Below, piece after piece: positions 1-8,680 of a DNA stretch of 64,000 nt. Under the pieces are notes generated by a model. The model made no database searches. It had not been told where the DNA came from and saw only the letters and a list, made by a program, of their open reading frames with translations. The position numbers and the translations under genes were made by a program. Location of the stretch: NCBI RefSeq assembly GCF_024748615.1, contig NZ_CP087168.1, forward strand, positions 1,364,001 through 1,428,000, in the 5' to 3' direction. The stretch is from Pseudomonas sp. B21-048 (GTDB taxonomy: Bacteria > Pseudomonadota > Gammaproteobacteria > Pseudomonadales > Pseudomonadaceae). The stretch's first letter is position 1. Each line of letters starts with the position of its first letter.

Positions 1-149
1 GTGCGCAGTTTTTTCAGGCAATAGCTCACGGTGGACTGGCTGACGCAGAGCGCCTCCGACACACCGGTGACGTTGCTTTGCTCATACACGGAAACAAACA
101 CCATGAGGTCTTGCATGTCGAGCTTTCTAAGCAAGTTACTGTTTAGCAT
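1..149 (-). CDS. LysR-family transcriptional regulator, N-terminal part (cut by window edge)
   Basis: Only the first 49 codons are in the window; the ATG is at 147-149 reading leftwards. The residues LRKLDMQDLMVFVSV followed by SEALCVSQSTVSYCLKKLR have the spacing of the LysR winged helix-turn-helix, with the SQSTVSYCLKKLR segment as recognition helix. Target genes cannot be told from this fragment. It lies upstream of the DMT/MFS pair's 3' end on the same strand, so no divergent target is visible. The family call is secure; specificity is unknown. Confidence 0.85.
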   Translation of the reverse strand, partial: MLNSNLLRKLDMQDLMVFVSVYEQSNVTGVSEALCVSQSTVSYCLKKLR

Positions 150-296
150 CCGTTCTGTCTCGCTGTGCTCCTTGCGCTGACTGTGCGCAAATGTGTGCGA
201 ACGATCCTAGCGGAACGATGGTGCCAAGAGAATGCCTTGTAGGATTTTTCATGGTCAGTTGTGGGACAGAAAATGTTACCAACACGACCTATGAAT

Positions 297-1244
297 TCAA
301 TCTCTTGAAAGCTGGCCAGAGGCCTTTAACGCTGATGGCTGCTTGAGCATCGCGTCGCGGCTGGATATTAGCAGCGCCAACATGCCGATGCCCACCAGTA
401 ACGCGCCAATGATTTCCACGGCTAATGGCGACTGACGTAGCCAGAACCAGTGGAACAGCGTGATGAACAGCGTGCTCAGGTAGATGTATGAAATGACTGA
501 GGAGGGGGCGATGACGCCAATGGCTCGATGCAAAAGCCAGAACGTCACCAGCGTGGCGAACAGCGCCAGGTACATCAACCACCCAAGATCGCTCGCAGTC
601 AGCAACGACGCCGATCGCCAGCCGCCGCTGAACCCACAGAACGCCAATAGAAACAGTGCACCGAACAGCATGTTCCAGAAGGTCATGCCCACCGGGCCGC
701 GCCCCTTGAGGCTGTTGGCCTTGAGGCGTTGACTCAGGGGCGAGTAAAGCGCCATCGCCAGGCAACCGACCCCATACACCGATACTGCATACAGTGACGG
801 CAGTTCGCCCGGGCCAGCGCCTTTCAACACCAGCAGCACAGCGCCGACTGCGGCAATCAGCATGGGCAATACGCGTTGTTTCAGTCTGCTGTCGGGTATC
901 AGAAAGGCTTCGAACAGCAACGTCAGCAATGGCACCAGGGTGAACATCGTTCCGGTGTTCACCGCCGAGGTGTAGCGCAGCGCTTCGAACACCGAGCCGA
1001 AATACAGCGCCAGCAGCATGCCGAGCACGGCATGACCCAACAGGCCGCGAACGGTCATGGCGGTATCACCCTTGAACAGCAGCAGGGGCAAAAATACCAG
1101 GGCGCAAAAAAACAGCCGCAACCCGGTCAGCAGAATCGGGTCGATGGCCTGGCTGACCCGGGCTGCCGCGGAAAACGAGGCGGCAATCAATAGAGCCCAG
1201 AGCAGCATGCCGAGGTGAGCGGCAGCAAAACCTGGTTGTTTCAT
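297..1244 (-). CDS. EamA/DMT-family inner-membrane transporter
   Basis: The 315-residue protein has about ten hydrophobic segments and the two EamA repeats typical of drug/metabolite exporters (for example GMLLWALLIAASFSAAARV at the N-terminus and SSVISYIYLSTLFITLFHWF in the second half). The substrate is unknown; the family commonly exports amino acids or small metabolites. It lies 15 bp downstream of the MFS gene on the same strand, so the two are probably cotranscribed. The ATG at 1244 sits just after the MFS stop and fits the usual N-terminal length. Confidence 0.85.
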   Translation of the reverse strand: MKQPGFAAAHLGMLLWALLIAASFSAAARVSQAIDPILLTGLRLFFCALVFLPLLLFKGDTAMTVRGLLGHAVLGMLLALYFGSVFEALRYTSAVNTGTMFTLVPLLTLLFEAFLIPDSRLKQRVLPMLIAAVGAVLLVLKGAGPGELPSLYAVSVYGVGCLAMALYSPLSQRLKANSLKGRGPVGMTFWNMLFGALFLLAFCGFSGGWRSASLLTASDLGWLMYLALFATLVTFWLLHRAIGVIAPSSVISYIYLSTLFITLFHWFWLRQSPLAVEIIGALLVGIGMLALLISSRDAMLKQPSALKASGQLSRD

Positions 1245-1259
1245 GGTAAGGGTTCCGGG

Positions 1260-2444
1260 TCAGTGAATGTGTCGGGCGTAATGCCGCGGATCGAAGCGCA
1301 GAACCATCAATATCATCAGCGCCATGACGCCGGTCAGTGACCACCAGGCCCATTCGAAGCTGCCCAGCTGATCACGAATCATCCCGGCCATCAAGGGTGA
1401 AAGGCCTGCAATCAGATAACCGATGCCTTGCACGAAAGCGGTCAGCCCGCCTGCGCGTTGGGGATTGTCCACATGATCCAATGACACGATCAGGCTCATC
1501 GGAAACAGTCCGCCGATGCCCAACCCCAGCAGGCAAGGCCACAGCAGGCTCAGGTGTCGAGGGCTCAAAATCAGCCCGCAGAAACCGGCCATGATCAGCG
1601 CCAGCAACACGACCAGCACCAGGCGCCGGTCGCGGCTGCGATTGGCGATGGCGGGTACTAAAAGTCCTGACAACACTTCCATGGCGGTCAAAAAGCCCAG
1701 CAACAAACCGGCCTGTTGTTCGCTCCAGCCTTTTTCCACGTAGTACGGCGCCAGCCAGGCCAGCACACAGGTGTAGGACGCCGTACCGAGACCGAAGAAG
1801 ATAGCGAGTAACCAGGCGCGGGAATTGCTGAAGAAAGATTCTTTGCGGGACGATTTCGTACTCGGTGTCGGCATGCCCGAGCGCTGAGCCCACCAGAACA
1901 GCAACGCCACCAGCGCCAGCGCCGCCCAGATCGCCAAACCCATTCGCCAGCTGTCGGTGCGGGTCATCACCAGCGGCGCAAACGACGCCGCGATAGCCGC
2001 GCCGCCCATGATCGATGTCACGTAGAGGCCCATACACACGGAAACGTTGTCGCTGAAACGGGACTTTATCAGGGCGGGCATCAATGCCTGAATCAACGCA
2101 ATGCCGATGCCGGCCACCACCGCACTCAGGATCAGTTCCGCCGCCGAGTCGAGGAACAACCGCGACACTGTGGCCAGGCCGATAATCAGCAGCGACAACA
2201 CCACGGTGCGTTGCTCGCCCAGGCGCTGACTAATGCCGATACCGAAGAACATCGCCAGCCCCATGGCCATGACCGGCAGCATTGTCAGGAGTGAGGCCAG
2301 GCTGAAACTCAGTGGGATATCACCGCGAATGGCTGACAGCAAAGGACCGACAGCGGCCATGGACGGACGCAGGTTCAGGGCGACGAGAACAATGCTGAAC
2401 ATCAGCCAGAGGGCAGGGCGAGAGATTGGGCGAACGTTTTCCAT
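1260..2444 (-). CDS. MFS transporter, CynX/NimT-like
   Basis: The 394-residue protein has roughly 12 transmembrane segments. The N-terminal stretch with LNLRPSMAAVGPLLSAIRGD is characteristic of the CynX/NimT group (cyanate, nitroimidazole and related small-molecule transporters). The cytoplasmic loop between halves begins near residue 190 and is rich in Ser/Lys. It is the promoter-proximal gene of a two-gene unit with the DMT transporter downstream. The actual substrate cannot be inferred from sequence alone. Confidence 0.82.
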   Translation of the reverse strand: MENVRPISRPALWLMFSIVLVALNLRPSMAAVGPLLSAIRGDIPLSFSLASLLTMLPVMAMGLAMFFGIGISQRLGEQRTVVLSLLIIGLATVSRLFLDSAAELILSAVVAGIGIALIQALMPALIKSRFSDNVSVCMGLYVTSIMGGAAIAASFAPLVMTRTDSWRMGLAIWAALALVALLFWWAQRSGMPTPSTKSSRKESFFSNSRAWLLAIFFGLGTASYTCVLAWLAPYYVEKGWSEQQAGLLLGFLTAMEVLSGLLVPAIANRSRDRRLVLVVLLALIMAGFCGLILSPRHLSLLWPCLLGLGIGGLFPMSLIVSLDHVDNPQRAGGLTAFVQGIGYLIAGLSPLMAGMIRDQLGSFEWAWWSLTGVMALMILMVLRFDPRHYARHIH

Positions 2445-2558
2445 AATCGGACCTTCAAAAACAAGGAGCCGATTAGGCGCGCGAGCCTCGAAGGCTGCAA
2501 ATCAGAATGTCTGGAGCAGTATTTAAAAATTAAATAGCTGTGAGGCTAAATCACTCTT

Positions 2559-2760
2559 GAGCACTGCGGCGATGCTTTGCAGGCGATGGATGAAGCGGTG
2601 CGCTACAAGCGGCTGGTCAAGGGCGTGGCCCACAAGGGCGCAGGAAGCATTCGGCAGTGAGTTTCTTGGCGTGTATCTGGCGGTGAAACGTGCCGAATAC
2701 CGGCAGTTCATGGGCGAAGTCGGTGAACAGGACTGGCGCTGGTATCTGCATCAGGCCTGA
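2559..2760 (+). pseudogene. Degraded 3' end of a glutamine synthetase-family gene
   Basis: From about 2650 to the stop at 2758-2760 the frame reads EAFGSEFLGVYLAVKRAEY, then RQFMGEVGEQDWRWYLHQA. This matches the C-terminal helices of glutamine/gamma-glutamylputrescine synthetases (E. coli PuuA ends in a comparable GEQF..VYHACK..E..QFE pattern). The residues expected just before, ALQAMDEAVRYKRLVKG, are in another frame starting at 2559, so there is a frameshift near 2640. No N-terminal or catalytic region is present upstream; the MFS gene begins on the other strand about 110 bp away. A terminator follows at 2800-2827. I read it as the remnant of a lost full-length gene. Confidence 0.6.
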
Positions 2761-2799
2761 AACTGGTTTCCAATGCTGAAAGTTTTGGCCTAATGCCAT

Positions 2800-2827
2800 G
2801 AAGCCAACTAATCGTTGGCTTCTTTTT
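2800..2827 (+). terminator. Rho-independent terminator behind the glutamine synthetase remnant
   Basis: A perfect 9-bp stem, GAAGCCAAC / GTTGGCTTC, with a five-base TAATC loop is followed by TTTTT. It lies 40 bp after the remnant's stop codon and ahead of eptA. It also overlaps the upstream in-frame ATG at 2815, which argues against that codon as the eptA start. Confidence 0.85.
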
Positions 2828-2928
2828 CACGAAAAATTGATGGCTGGCTGCTTAAGATTTGTGATGTCGCGGAAAATGAAATTTTCACATTTGCCGCGGG
2901 CACTTTTCTTCAGGAACCGCCAATCATC

Positions 2929-4578
2929 ATGTTGAAGTTCAAAACCGTGCACCCCGAGTGGGTGACGCTGGTTGCCAGCGCCTTTTTATTGGCAGGGTTC
3001 AATTCAGTTCTCTGGCAACACCTCTTCGATATCACCGCGGCAGACGGTCTAGGCATCGTCATGCGTATTGCGTTCGGGGCGATGATCCTGGCGGCTTTCA
3101 ATATTGTGCTGACTTTGTTGGCATTCCGGCCGGTGATGAAACCCGTGTTGATGCTGATTTTTTTGATCAGTGCCGGAGTGGCGTACTTCATGAGCCAATA
3201 CGGTGTACTGATCGACGCGGGTATGTTGCGTAACTTCGCTGAAACCAATGCCACCGAAGTACGTGACTTACTGTCCGTAAAGTTGTTTGTATACATAGCG
3301 TTTCTTGGGGTTTTACCGTCGTGGTTACTGTGGAAGATTCCTGTCAACTACCGGCGCTGGCACCGTGAGTTATTAAGTAAGGTGCTAGTAAGTGTCGCGT
3401 CGGTTGCCGTGATCGGCGGCGTCGCATTGGTCAATTATCAAGGCCTGTCGTCGTTATTTCGCAATCACCATGAATTGCGCCTGATGGTGGTGCCGAGCAA
3501 CTACATTGGTGCGTCGGTTGGTTATCTGCGTGAGCAAGTGGTGTCTGCGCAGCAGCCCTTCGTCAAACTCGGTGAAGATGCCCGCAAAAACCCTGCCTGG
3601 CAGGCTCACGGCCGTAAATCCCTGACGGTATTGGTGGTGGGCGAGAGTGCCCGGGCCGAGAACTTCGGCATCCTGGGTTATGACCGCGACACCACGCCAA
3701 AACTGAATAAGGAAGCCGGCCTGATTGCCTTCACCGATGTTCATTCCTGCGGCACGGAAACCGCCGTGTCGGTGCCCTGCATGTTCTCCAACATGGGCCG
3801 CAAGGATTACAACGCCAGCAAGGCGAAGAATGAGGAAGGTTTGCTGGACGTGCTCAAGCACGCCGGTCTCGAGGTGATCTGGCGCGATAACCAGTCGGGC
3901 TGCAAAGGCACCTGCGATCGGGTCACTGTCGACGACGTCAGTAATCTGAAAGACCCGGTATTGTGTGCCAACAGCGAATGCCGCGATGAAATTCTCCTGC
4001 AAGGTTTGCAGTACTTCATCGACACGCTGGATAAAGACACCGTACTGGTACTGCACCAGATGGGCAGTCACGGTCCGGAATATTTCAAGCGCTACTCGAA
4101 AGAGTACGAACACTTCACCCCGGTGTGTGAAAGCAATGCGCTGAACAATTGCAGCCGCGAAAGTATCGTCAATGGCTACGACAACACGTTGGTGTACACC
4201 GACCATGTGTTGTCGACCCTGATCGATCTGTTGCGCAGCAACCAGGACAAAGTCGATACCGCCATGCTCTATCTGTCGGACCACGGCGAATCGTTGGGCG
4301 AATACAACCTGTTCCTGCATGGCACGCCTTACATGCTGGCGCCGGAACAGCAGAAGCATGTAGCGATGCTGGCATGGTTCTCCGACAGCTATCAAAAATC
4401 GTTCTCGGTCGACACCCATTGCCTGCAACTGAGTCGCGAAAAGCCCTTGAGCCAGGACAACCTGTTTCATTCGATGCTTGGGCTGCTGGAGGTCAACAGC
4501 AAGGTCTATAACCCGGGGCTGGATATGTTTGCCGGATGCCGTGGCGCAGTGATTGACGGTGTGCTGGCCAAGGAATAA
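2929..4578 (+). CDS. eptA: Lipid A phosphoethanolamine transferase (EptA family)
   Basis: The 549-residue inner-membrane enzyme moves phosphoethanolamine from phosphatidylethanolamine to lipid A, lowering surface charge. Five N-terminal membrane segments occupy roughly residues 10-185, followed by a periplasmic sulfatase-fold domain. Visible motifs are VVGESARAENFGILGY (metal site), CGTETAVSVPCMFS with the nucleophilic Thr near residue 278, and LSDHGESLGE. Several Cys pairs in the soluble domain suit disulfides. ATG 2929 is chosen because AGGAA lies just upstream and the longer frame would start inside a terminator. A lone CTTAAG at 2849-2854 resembles half a PmrA site, which is only suggestive. 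The family is linked to polymyxin resistance. Confidence 0.93.
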   Translation: MLKFKTVHPEWVTLVASAFLLAGFNSVLWQHLFDITAADGLGIVMRIAFGAMILAAFNIVLTLLAFRPVMKPVLMLIFLISAGVAYFMSQYGVLIDAGMLRNFAETNATEVRDLLSVKLFVYIAFLGVLPSWLLWKIPVNYRRWHRELLSKVLVSVASVAVIGGVALVNYQGLSSLFRNHHELRLMVVPSNYIGASVGYLREQVVSAQQPFVKLGEDARKNPAWQAHGRKSLTVLVVGESARAENFGILGYDRDTTPKLNKEAGLIAFTDVHSCGTETAVSVPCMFSNMGRKDYNASKAKNEEGLLDVLKHAGLEVIWRDNQSGCKGTCDRVTVDDVSNLKDPVLCANSECRDEILLQGLQYFIDTLDKDTVLVLHQMGSHGPEYFKRYSKEYEHFTPVCESNALNNCSRESIVNGYDNTLVYTDHVLSTLIDLLRSNQDKVDTAMLYLSDHGESLGEYNLFLHGTPYMLAPEQQKHVAMLAWFSDSYQKSFSVDTHCLQLSREKPLSQDNLFHSMLGLLEVNSKVYNPGLDMFAGCRGAVIDGVLAKE

Positions 4579-4652
4579 GTGATATCGACCTTTTTTTCAC
4601 GTAGCGACCGCTAACCTGCGGCGTCTGGAACGTCCAACAAGAGCCATTGCAC

Positions 4653-5315
4653 ATGTCCGCGTTGCCCCCATCCGCCATCGAACTTGAGTTCGCCCGGCGC
4701 TACGATCAGGAACACGCCCGCGTCTGCCTTCAGTCGCGACCGCGTGGCCTGGCGGGGCGTTTGACGTTCTGGCGCGACGAGCAACTGGTGCGTAACGCGC
4801 TTCAGGTCGCTGGCGAGCCGGGATTGATTCTTGATGTGGCCTGCGGTGTCGGGCGCTTCTGGTCGATACTGGCCGAGCATGCGAATCGGGTGATTCTTGC
4901 GACCGATCCGTCTCAGGACATGCTCGATCATGCCCGCACCCACCATCCGCAACACCTGCTGGAGCGGATCAAGACCTTTCAGAGTTCAGCCTTCACCATC
5001 GGTTTGTCGGCGAACGCGGTTGATTGCATTTTTTGCATGCAACTGTTTCAACACATCGCCAGTCCTGAGCATCGGTTGGCCATGCTGGGCGAGTTTCATC
5101 GGGTCAGTCGCGACACGGTGATCGTTGCAGTGCGGGCTGATGCGCATTTCAAACTGCACCGATCCGGTGTGGAAGGCGCACAGGCCCAGCCACAGGCGAG
5201 CAAGGCCGAGCTTGAGGCCGAGTTCAGGCAGGCGGGTTTCCACTTGCTCAGCCATCAGGACTTCCTGCCAGGTTGCGCGCGGATGCGTGTCTACGTGCTG
5301 CGTAAGGGCAGCTAG
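4653..5315 (+). CDS. Class I SAM-dependent methyltransferase
   Basis: The 220-residue protein has the Rossmann motif I LILDVACGVGRFW near residue 55, an acidic post-motif (ATDPSQDML) and the later FCMQLFQHIASPEHR segment. This is the layout of ubiE/ArsM-type small-molecule methylases (Methyltransf_11/25). The acceptor is not identifiable. It starts 74 bp after eptA on the same strand and may be read through from it. ATG 4653 is preferred over TTG 4647; the ribosome binding site is weak. Confidence 0.8.
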   Translation: MSALPPSAIELEFARRYDQEHARVCLQSRPRGLAGRLTFWRDEQLVRNALQVAGEPGLILDVACGVGRFWSILAEHANRVILATDPSQDMLDHARTHHPQHLLERIKTFQSSAFTIGLSANAVDCIFCMQLFQHIASPEHRLAMLGEFHRVSRDTVIVAVRADAHFKLHRSGVEGAQAQPQASKAELEAEFRQAGFHLLSHQDFLPGCARMRVYVLRKGS

Positions 5316-5438
5316 TCTCCTCCTGTCAGACTATTCTTGCGCTCCAGCAGGTATTTTCGCTAAAGCTCTTGTTCAGTGGATGCGCGGAAATCGCCGGGGG
5401 CGATATATACTGCGCGCCATTCTTCAAGGGAGAGCCGT

Positions 5439-6572
5439 GTGGCCATCGATATTCACTGGATTCGCGACAACGATAGCCTCGGTCAATTTTGTGCCGAGTG
5501 GCAGCAGCTGCCATTCGTTGCCCTCGACACCGAATTCATGCGGGTCGACACCTTTTACCCGATCGCAGGCCTGCTGCAGATCGGCGATGGCGTACGCGCT
5601 TATCTGATTGACCCACTGACCATCGACAACTGGCAACCGCTGGCCGCATTGCTGGAAAACCCGGCGGTGGTCAAAGTCGTGCATGCGTGCAGCGAAGACC
5701 TCGAAGTGTTACTGCGCCTGACCGGCAGCCTGCCGGCGCCACTGTTCGACACCCAACTGGCCGCCGCTTACCTGAACCTCGGTTTTTCCATGGGTTATTC
5801 GCGGCTGGTGCAGGAAGTGCTCGGCATCGATCTGCCCAAGGGCGAAACCCGTTCCGACTGGCTGCAACGTCCACTGTCCGACACTCAAATCAGCTACGCC
5901 GCCGAAGATGCCTTACATCTGGCGGAAGTTTTCGTACAGCTGCGCCCGAAGCTTTCTGACGAAAAATACGCCTGGGTCTTGGAGGACGGTGCCGAGCTGG
6001 TGGCCAACCTGCGTCGTGAAGTCGACCCGTATGAGGTTTATCGCGACGCCAAGCTGGCCTGGAAGTTGTCCCGTGCCCAACTCGCCGTATTGCGCGAACT
6101 CTGCGCCTGGCGTGAAATAGAGGCCCGGGCCCGTGATTTGCCGCGCAACCGCATCGTCCGGGAACATTCCCTGTGGCCGTTGGCTCGCACGCAACCGGAC
6201 AACCTCGGCGCGCTGGCGAAAATCGAAGACATGCACCCGCGTACCGTGCGTCAGGACGGCGAATTTCTACTTGATCTGATCAAGCGCATTGGCAGTGTGT
6301 CGCCTGATCAATGGCCACCGGCGGTGCCGGAGCCGTTGCCGGTGGACGCCGCCGCGCTGGTCAAACAGCTGCGCGCCATCGGACAGGCCGAAGCCGAGCG
6401 CCTGAACATCGCCCCAGAACTGATGCTGCGCAAGAAAACCCTGGAAGCGCTGCTTAAAAGCGGCTTCCCCAATGGTCCTTACCAATTGCCTGATTCGCTG
6501 CGTGGCTGGCGCCGCGAATTGATGGGCCAGGCGCTGCTCGACAGCCTGGCCACCGCCGGAGAACAGCCTTGA
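5439..6572 (+). CDS. rnd: Ribonuclease D
   Basis: The 377-residue 3'-5' exoribonuclease acts in tRNA and stable RNA 3' maturation. The DEDDy exonuclease motifs are all present: [10 protein letters not shown] (I), [15 protein letters not shown] (II) and [13 protein letters not shown] (III, Y..xD). An HRDC domain follows in the C-terminal half, for example [20 protein letters not shown] near residues 205-225. GTG 5439 is chosen because AAGGGAGAG sits at the right distance and the product then matches the pseudomonad length. Its stop overlaps the start of the next gene. Confidence 0.93.
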   Translation: MAIDIHWIRDNDSLGQFCAEWQQLPFVALDTEFMRVDTFYPIAGLLQIGDGVRAYLIDPLTIDNWQPLAALLENPAVVKVVHACSEDLEVLLRLTGSLPAPLFDTQLAAAYLNLGFSMGYSRLVQEVLGIDLPKGETRSDWLQRPLSDTQISYAAEDALHLAEVFVQLRPKLSDEKYAWVLEDGAELVANLRREVDPYEVYRDAKLAWKLSRAQLAVLRELCAWREIEARARDLPRNRIVREHSLWPLARTQPDNLGALAKIEDMHPRTVRQDGEFLLDLIKRIGSVSPDQWPPAVPEPLPVDAAALVKQLRAIGQAEAERLNIAPELMLRKKTLEALLKSGFPNGPYQLPDSLRGWRRELMGQALLDSLATAGEQP

Positions 6573-6862
6573 AACGTATTTGTTCCATCTACCAAAGCTC
6601 CAAGCGCAGCGGCATGTACCTTTATGTGCTCAAAAGCGATGCGCTTGAACGTGTGCCGGAAGCGCTGATGCTGGCCTTCGGCAAGCCGAAACATTCCTTC
6701 GATCTGGTGCTGTCGCCCGAGCGCAAACTGGCCAGTGAAGACATCGTCGTCGTGCTGGAAAACCTCGAGAAGCAGGGCTACCACCTGCAAATGCCGCCGG
6801 CTGAAGACGAATATATCGAACACTTGCCGGAAGAATTGCTGCGACGCAACGACCCGATGTAA
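6569..6862 (+). CDS. ycgL: YcgL domain-containing protein
   Basis: The 97-residue protein beginning [19 protein letters not shown] and containing [19 protein letters not shown] has the features of the YcgL domain, a small conserved fold of unclear function. The start is a TTG at 6569-6571 that overlaps the rnd stop (TTGA), a translational coupling arrangement usual for rnd-ycgL in pseudomonads. The tight linkage suggests coexpression with RNase D but does not prove a shared role. Confidence 0.9.
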   Translation: MKRICSIYQSSKRSGMYLYVLKSDALERVPEALMLAFGKPKHSFDLVLSPERKLASEDIVVVLENLEKQGYHLQMPPAEDEYIEHLPEELLRRNDPM

Positions 6863-6982
6863 TCGGCAGACAGGCTCTGTTCAGAGCCTCTATGAAACAC
6901 TGGAATGATTTTGGCGATGGCCAGGGCGATGGAGTGATACTCCGTCGGCGGCCGTCTGCACTGTTTTTGAAAGGTTTGAACC

Positions 6983-7915
6983 ATGCGCGTTCTGATTGCT
7001 GAACACGACCACCCTGTGTATGCCCAACTGTTGCGTCAGGCAGCGCCTGATCTGGAAGTACTGACCAGCGGCGACTCCGCCGAACTGGCCCGTCAGGCCG
7101 CCGATTGCCAGGTCTGGCTCGGTCAACCGGACCTGCTGGCGACCTTGCTGCGTCAGGGCCACGAACCACAATGGTTGCAATCGACCTGGGCCGGCATCAC
7201 GCCGTTGCTGGCCGACGGCCTGCCACGGCACTATCGTCTGACTCGCGCGGTAGGGATTTTCGGTCAGGTCATGGCCGAATATGTGCTGACTTATATGCTC
7301 GGTCACGAGCGCGAAGTATTGGCGCGGCTGGTCAGCCAGGTCGAGCGCAAATGGGACAACCGCCAGGGTCAAAGCCTGGCAGGACGCAAGGTGTTGATCG
7401 TCGGTACCGGTGACATTGGTCAGGCCGTGGCGCAGTTTCTTGTACCCTTTGGCGTCGAGTTGTATGGCATCGCCAGTGAAACCCGCGAGCAGATGCCGTT
7501 TGTCGAAGTCGGCGCGCTGAGCGACTTGCCGCGTCTGGTCGGTGAAGTGGATTACGTGATCAATCTGCTGCCGAACACCCCCAATACTCACGACCTGTAC
7601 GACGCCGCACTGTTCAAGCAGTTCAAGCCGACCGGGTTGTTCATCAACGTCGGGCGCGGCGTGGCGGTGGTCGATGCGGATCTGGTGGAAGCCTTGAAGG
7701 AAGGGCATCTGGCCGGAGCCGTGATCGACGTTTGTCGTCAGGAGCCGCTGCCGCAACGCCATCCGTTCTGGACCGCGTGGGGCCTGCTGCTGACCGGCCA
7801 CAGTTCGGCACCGACTTCGCCACCGATGATGGTGAAGTTGTTCGTCGAAAACCTGCGGGCGTATCAGGCGGGCGAAGCGTTGCGCGGGGAAGTGGATTTC
7901 AATCGCGGGTATTGA
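6983..7915 (+). CDS. D-2-hydroxyacid dehydrogenase (GhrA-like)
   Basis: The 310-residue NAD(P)-dependent oxidoreductase is of the D-isomer 2-hydroxyacid family. The nucleotide-binding glycine motif VLIVGTGDIGQAVAQF is near residue 136. The catalytic Arg (INVGRGVAVVD), Glu (RQEPLP) and His (GHSSAPT) are in the expected order. By length and pattern it is closest to glyoxylate/hydroxypyruvate reductase A, but substrate preference cannot be fixed from sequence. It lies between ycgL and ycgN, 120 bp after ycgL, so it may have its own promoter. Confidence 0.87.
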   Translation: MRVLIAEHDHPVYAQLLRQAAPDLEVLTSGDSAELARQAADCQVWLGQPDLLATLLRQGHEPQWLQSTWAGITPLLADGLPRHYRLTRAVGIFGQVMAEYVLTYMLGHEREVLARLVSQVERKWDNRQGQSLAGRKVLIVGTGDIGQAVAQFLVPFGVELYGIASETREQMPFVEVGALSDLPRLVGEVDYVINLLPNTPNTHDLYDAALFKQFKPTGLFINVGRGVAVVDADLVEALKEGHLAGAVIDVCRQEPLPQRHPFWTAWGLLLTGHSSAPTSPPMMVKLFVENLRAYQAGEALRGEVDFNRGY

Positions 7916-7930
7916 ATTCACCCCGATCAA

Positions 7931-7967
7931 AATGTGGGAGCGACCTATGGCGAGGGGGCTTTCCACA
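7931..7967. repeat. REP-like fragment between the dehydrogenase and ycgN
   Basis: The bases GTGGGAGCGACC then GGCGAGGGGGC match pieces of the REP families seen elsewhere in this window (42345, 61730) but no full inverted copy is present. Probably an eroded element. The remaining 110 bp up to ycgN show nothing else I can name. Confidence 0.4.
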
Positions 7968-8075
7968 GTCTCACATGGGTTTATACAGTGTACCGGCAGT
8001 CGCCAATGCTTGGCCCGCCGGTGCCTTGGCACTAAACTGGCGGCCTTTTCACCACCTGATGTTGATGCTTGAGCC

Positions 8076-8525
8076 ATGGCCGCCAAAGTCGAACCGTTCT
8101 GGATACGCAAAACCCTCGATCAACTCGATCAAGAGGAATGGGAATCGCTGTGCGATGGCTGTGGCCTGTGCTGCCTGCAAAAGCTCGAGGACGAAGACGA
8201 CAACGCCGTCTACTACACGCGCATCGCCTGCAAACTTCTGGACCTCAAAACCTGTCAGTGCACCGATTACCCCAACCGCCGCGACTTTGTGCCCGATTGC
8301 ATCCAGCTCACGCCGGGCAAGGCCGATGAGTTCAAATGGCTGCCGCCGACTTGCGGTTATCGACTGGTCAGCGAAGGCAAGGACCTGCCGCTCTGGCATC
8401 ATCTGGTGTGCGGTGATCGCGAGGCGGTGCACCACGAGCGTATTTCCCAGTCCGGTCGTATGCTCGCCGAGGGCAGCGTGGCCGAAGATGACTGGGAAGA
8501 TCATCTGATTTTTCGCGCGGGTTAA
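8076..8525 (+). CDS. ycgN: YcgN family cysteine-cluster protein (UPF0260)
   Basis: The 149-residue protein has the family's conserved cysteines: [12 protein letters not shown] near the N-terminus, then [17 protein letters not shown] and CIQL. This CxxC(x)CC pattern is thought to bind zinc or an Fe-S cluster, but the biochemical role is not established. It lies downstream of rnd-ycgL, as often seen in gammaproteobacteria. ATG 8076 gives the normal family length. Confidence 0.9.
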   Translation: MAAKVEPFWIRKTLDQLDQEEWESLCDGCGLCCLQKLEDEDDNAVYYTRIACKLLDLKTCQCTDYPNRRDFVPDCIQLTPGKADEFKWLPPTCGYRLVSEGKDLPLWHHLVCGDREAVHHERISQSGRMLAEGSVAEDDWEDHLIFRAG

Positions 8526-8530
8526 TTTGT

Positions 8531-8667
8531 GACGAGGGAGCTTGCTCCCGCTGACCGGGCTGGCGCTCCAGTGCGTAGCACTCACAAAATCGGCAGTGAT
8601 GACAAGAGTTCGGGGCTGCCACGCAGCCCCGCGTCGGAATGCCGCCCGGAGCAAGCTCGCTCGCCAC
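8531..8667. repeat. REP pair (GAGGGAGCTTGCTCCC family)
   Basis: An imperfect inverted pair has GACGAGGGAGCTTGCTCCCGC at the left and GGAGCAAGCTCGCTCGCCAC at the right, with a less conserved middle. Similar doublets occur at 59693-59823 and 61730-61878. The arrangement is typical of pseudomonad REPINs (two REPs in opposite orientation). Confidence 0.75.
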
Positions 8668-8680
8668 ACTAGGAGTGTGT

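Noticed and set aside
2815..2928. Longer N-terminus for eptA starting at ATG 2815
   Set aside because: That codon lies inside a terminator hairpin, the extra residues are not family-like, and AGGAA sits before ATG 2929.
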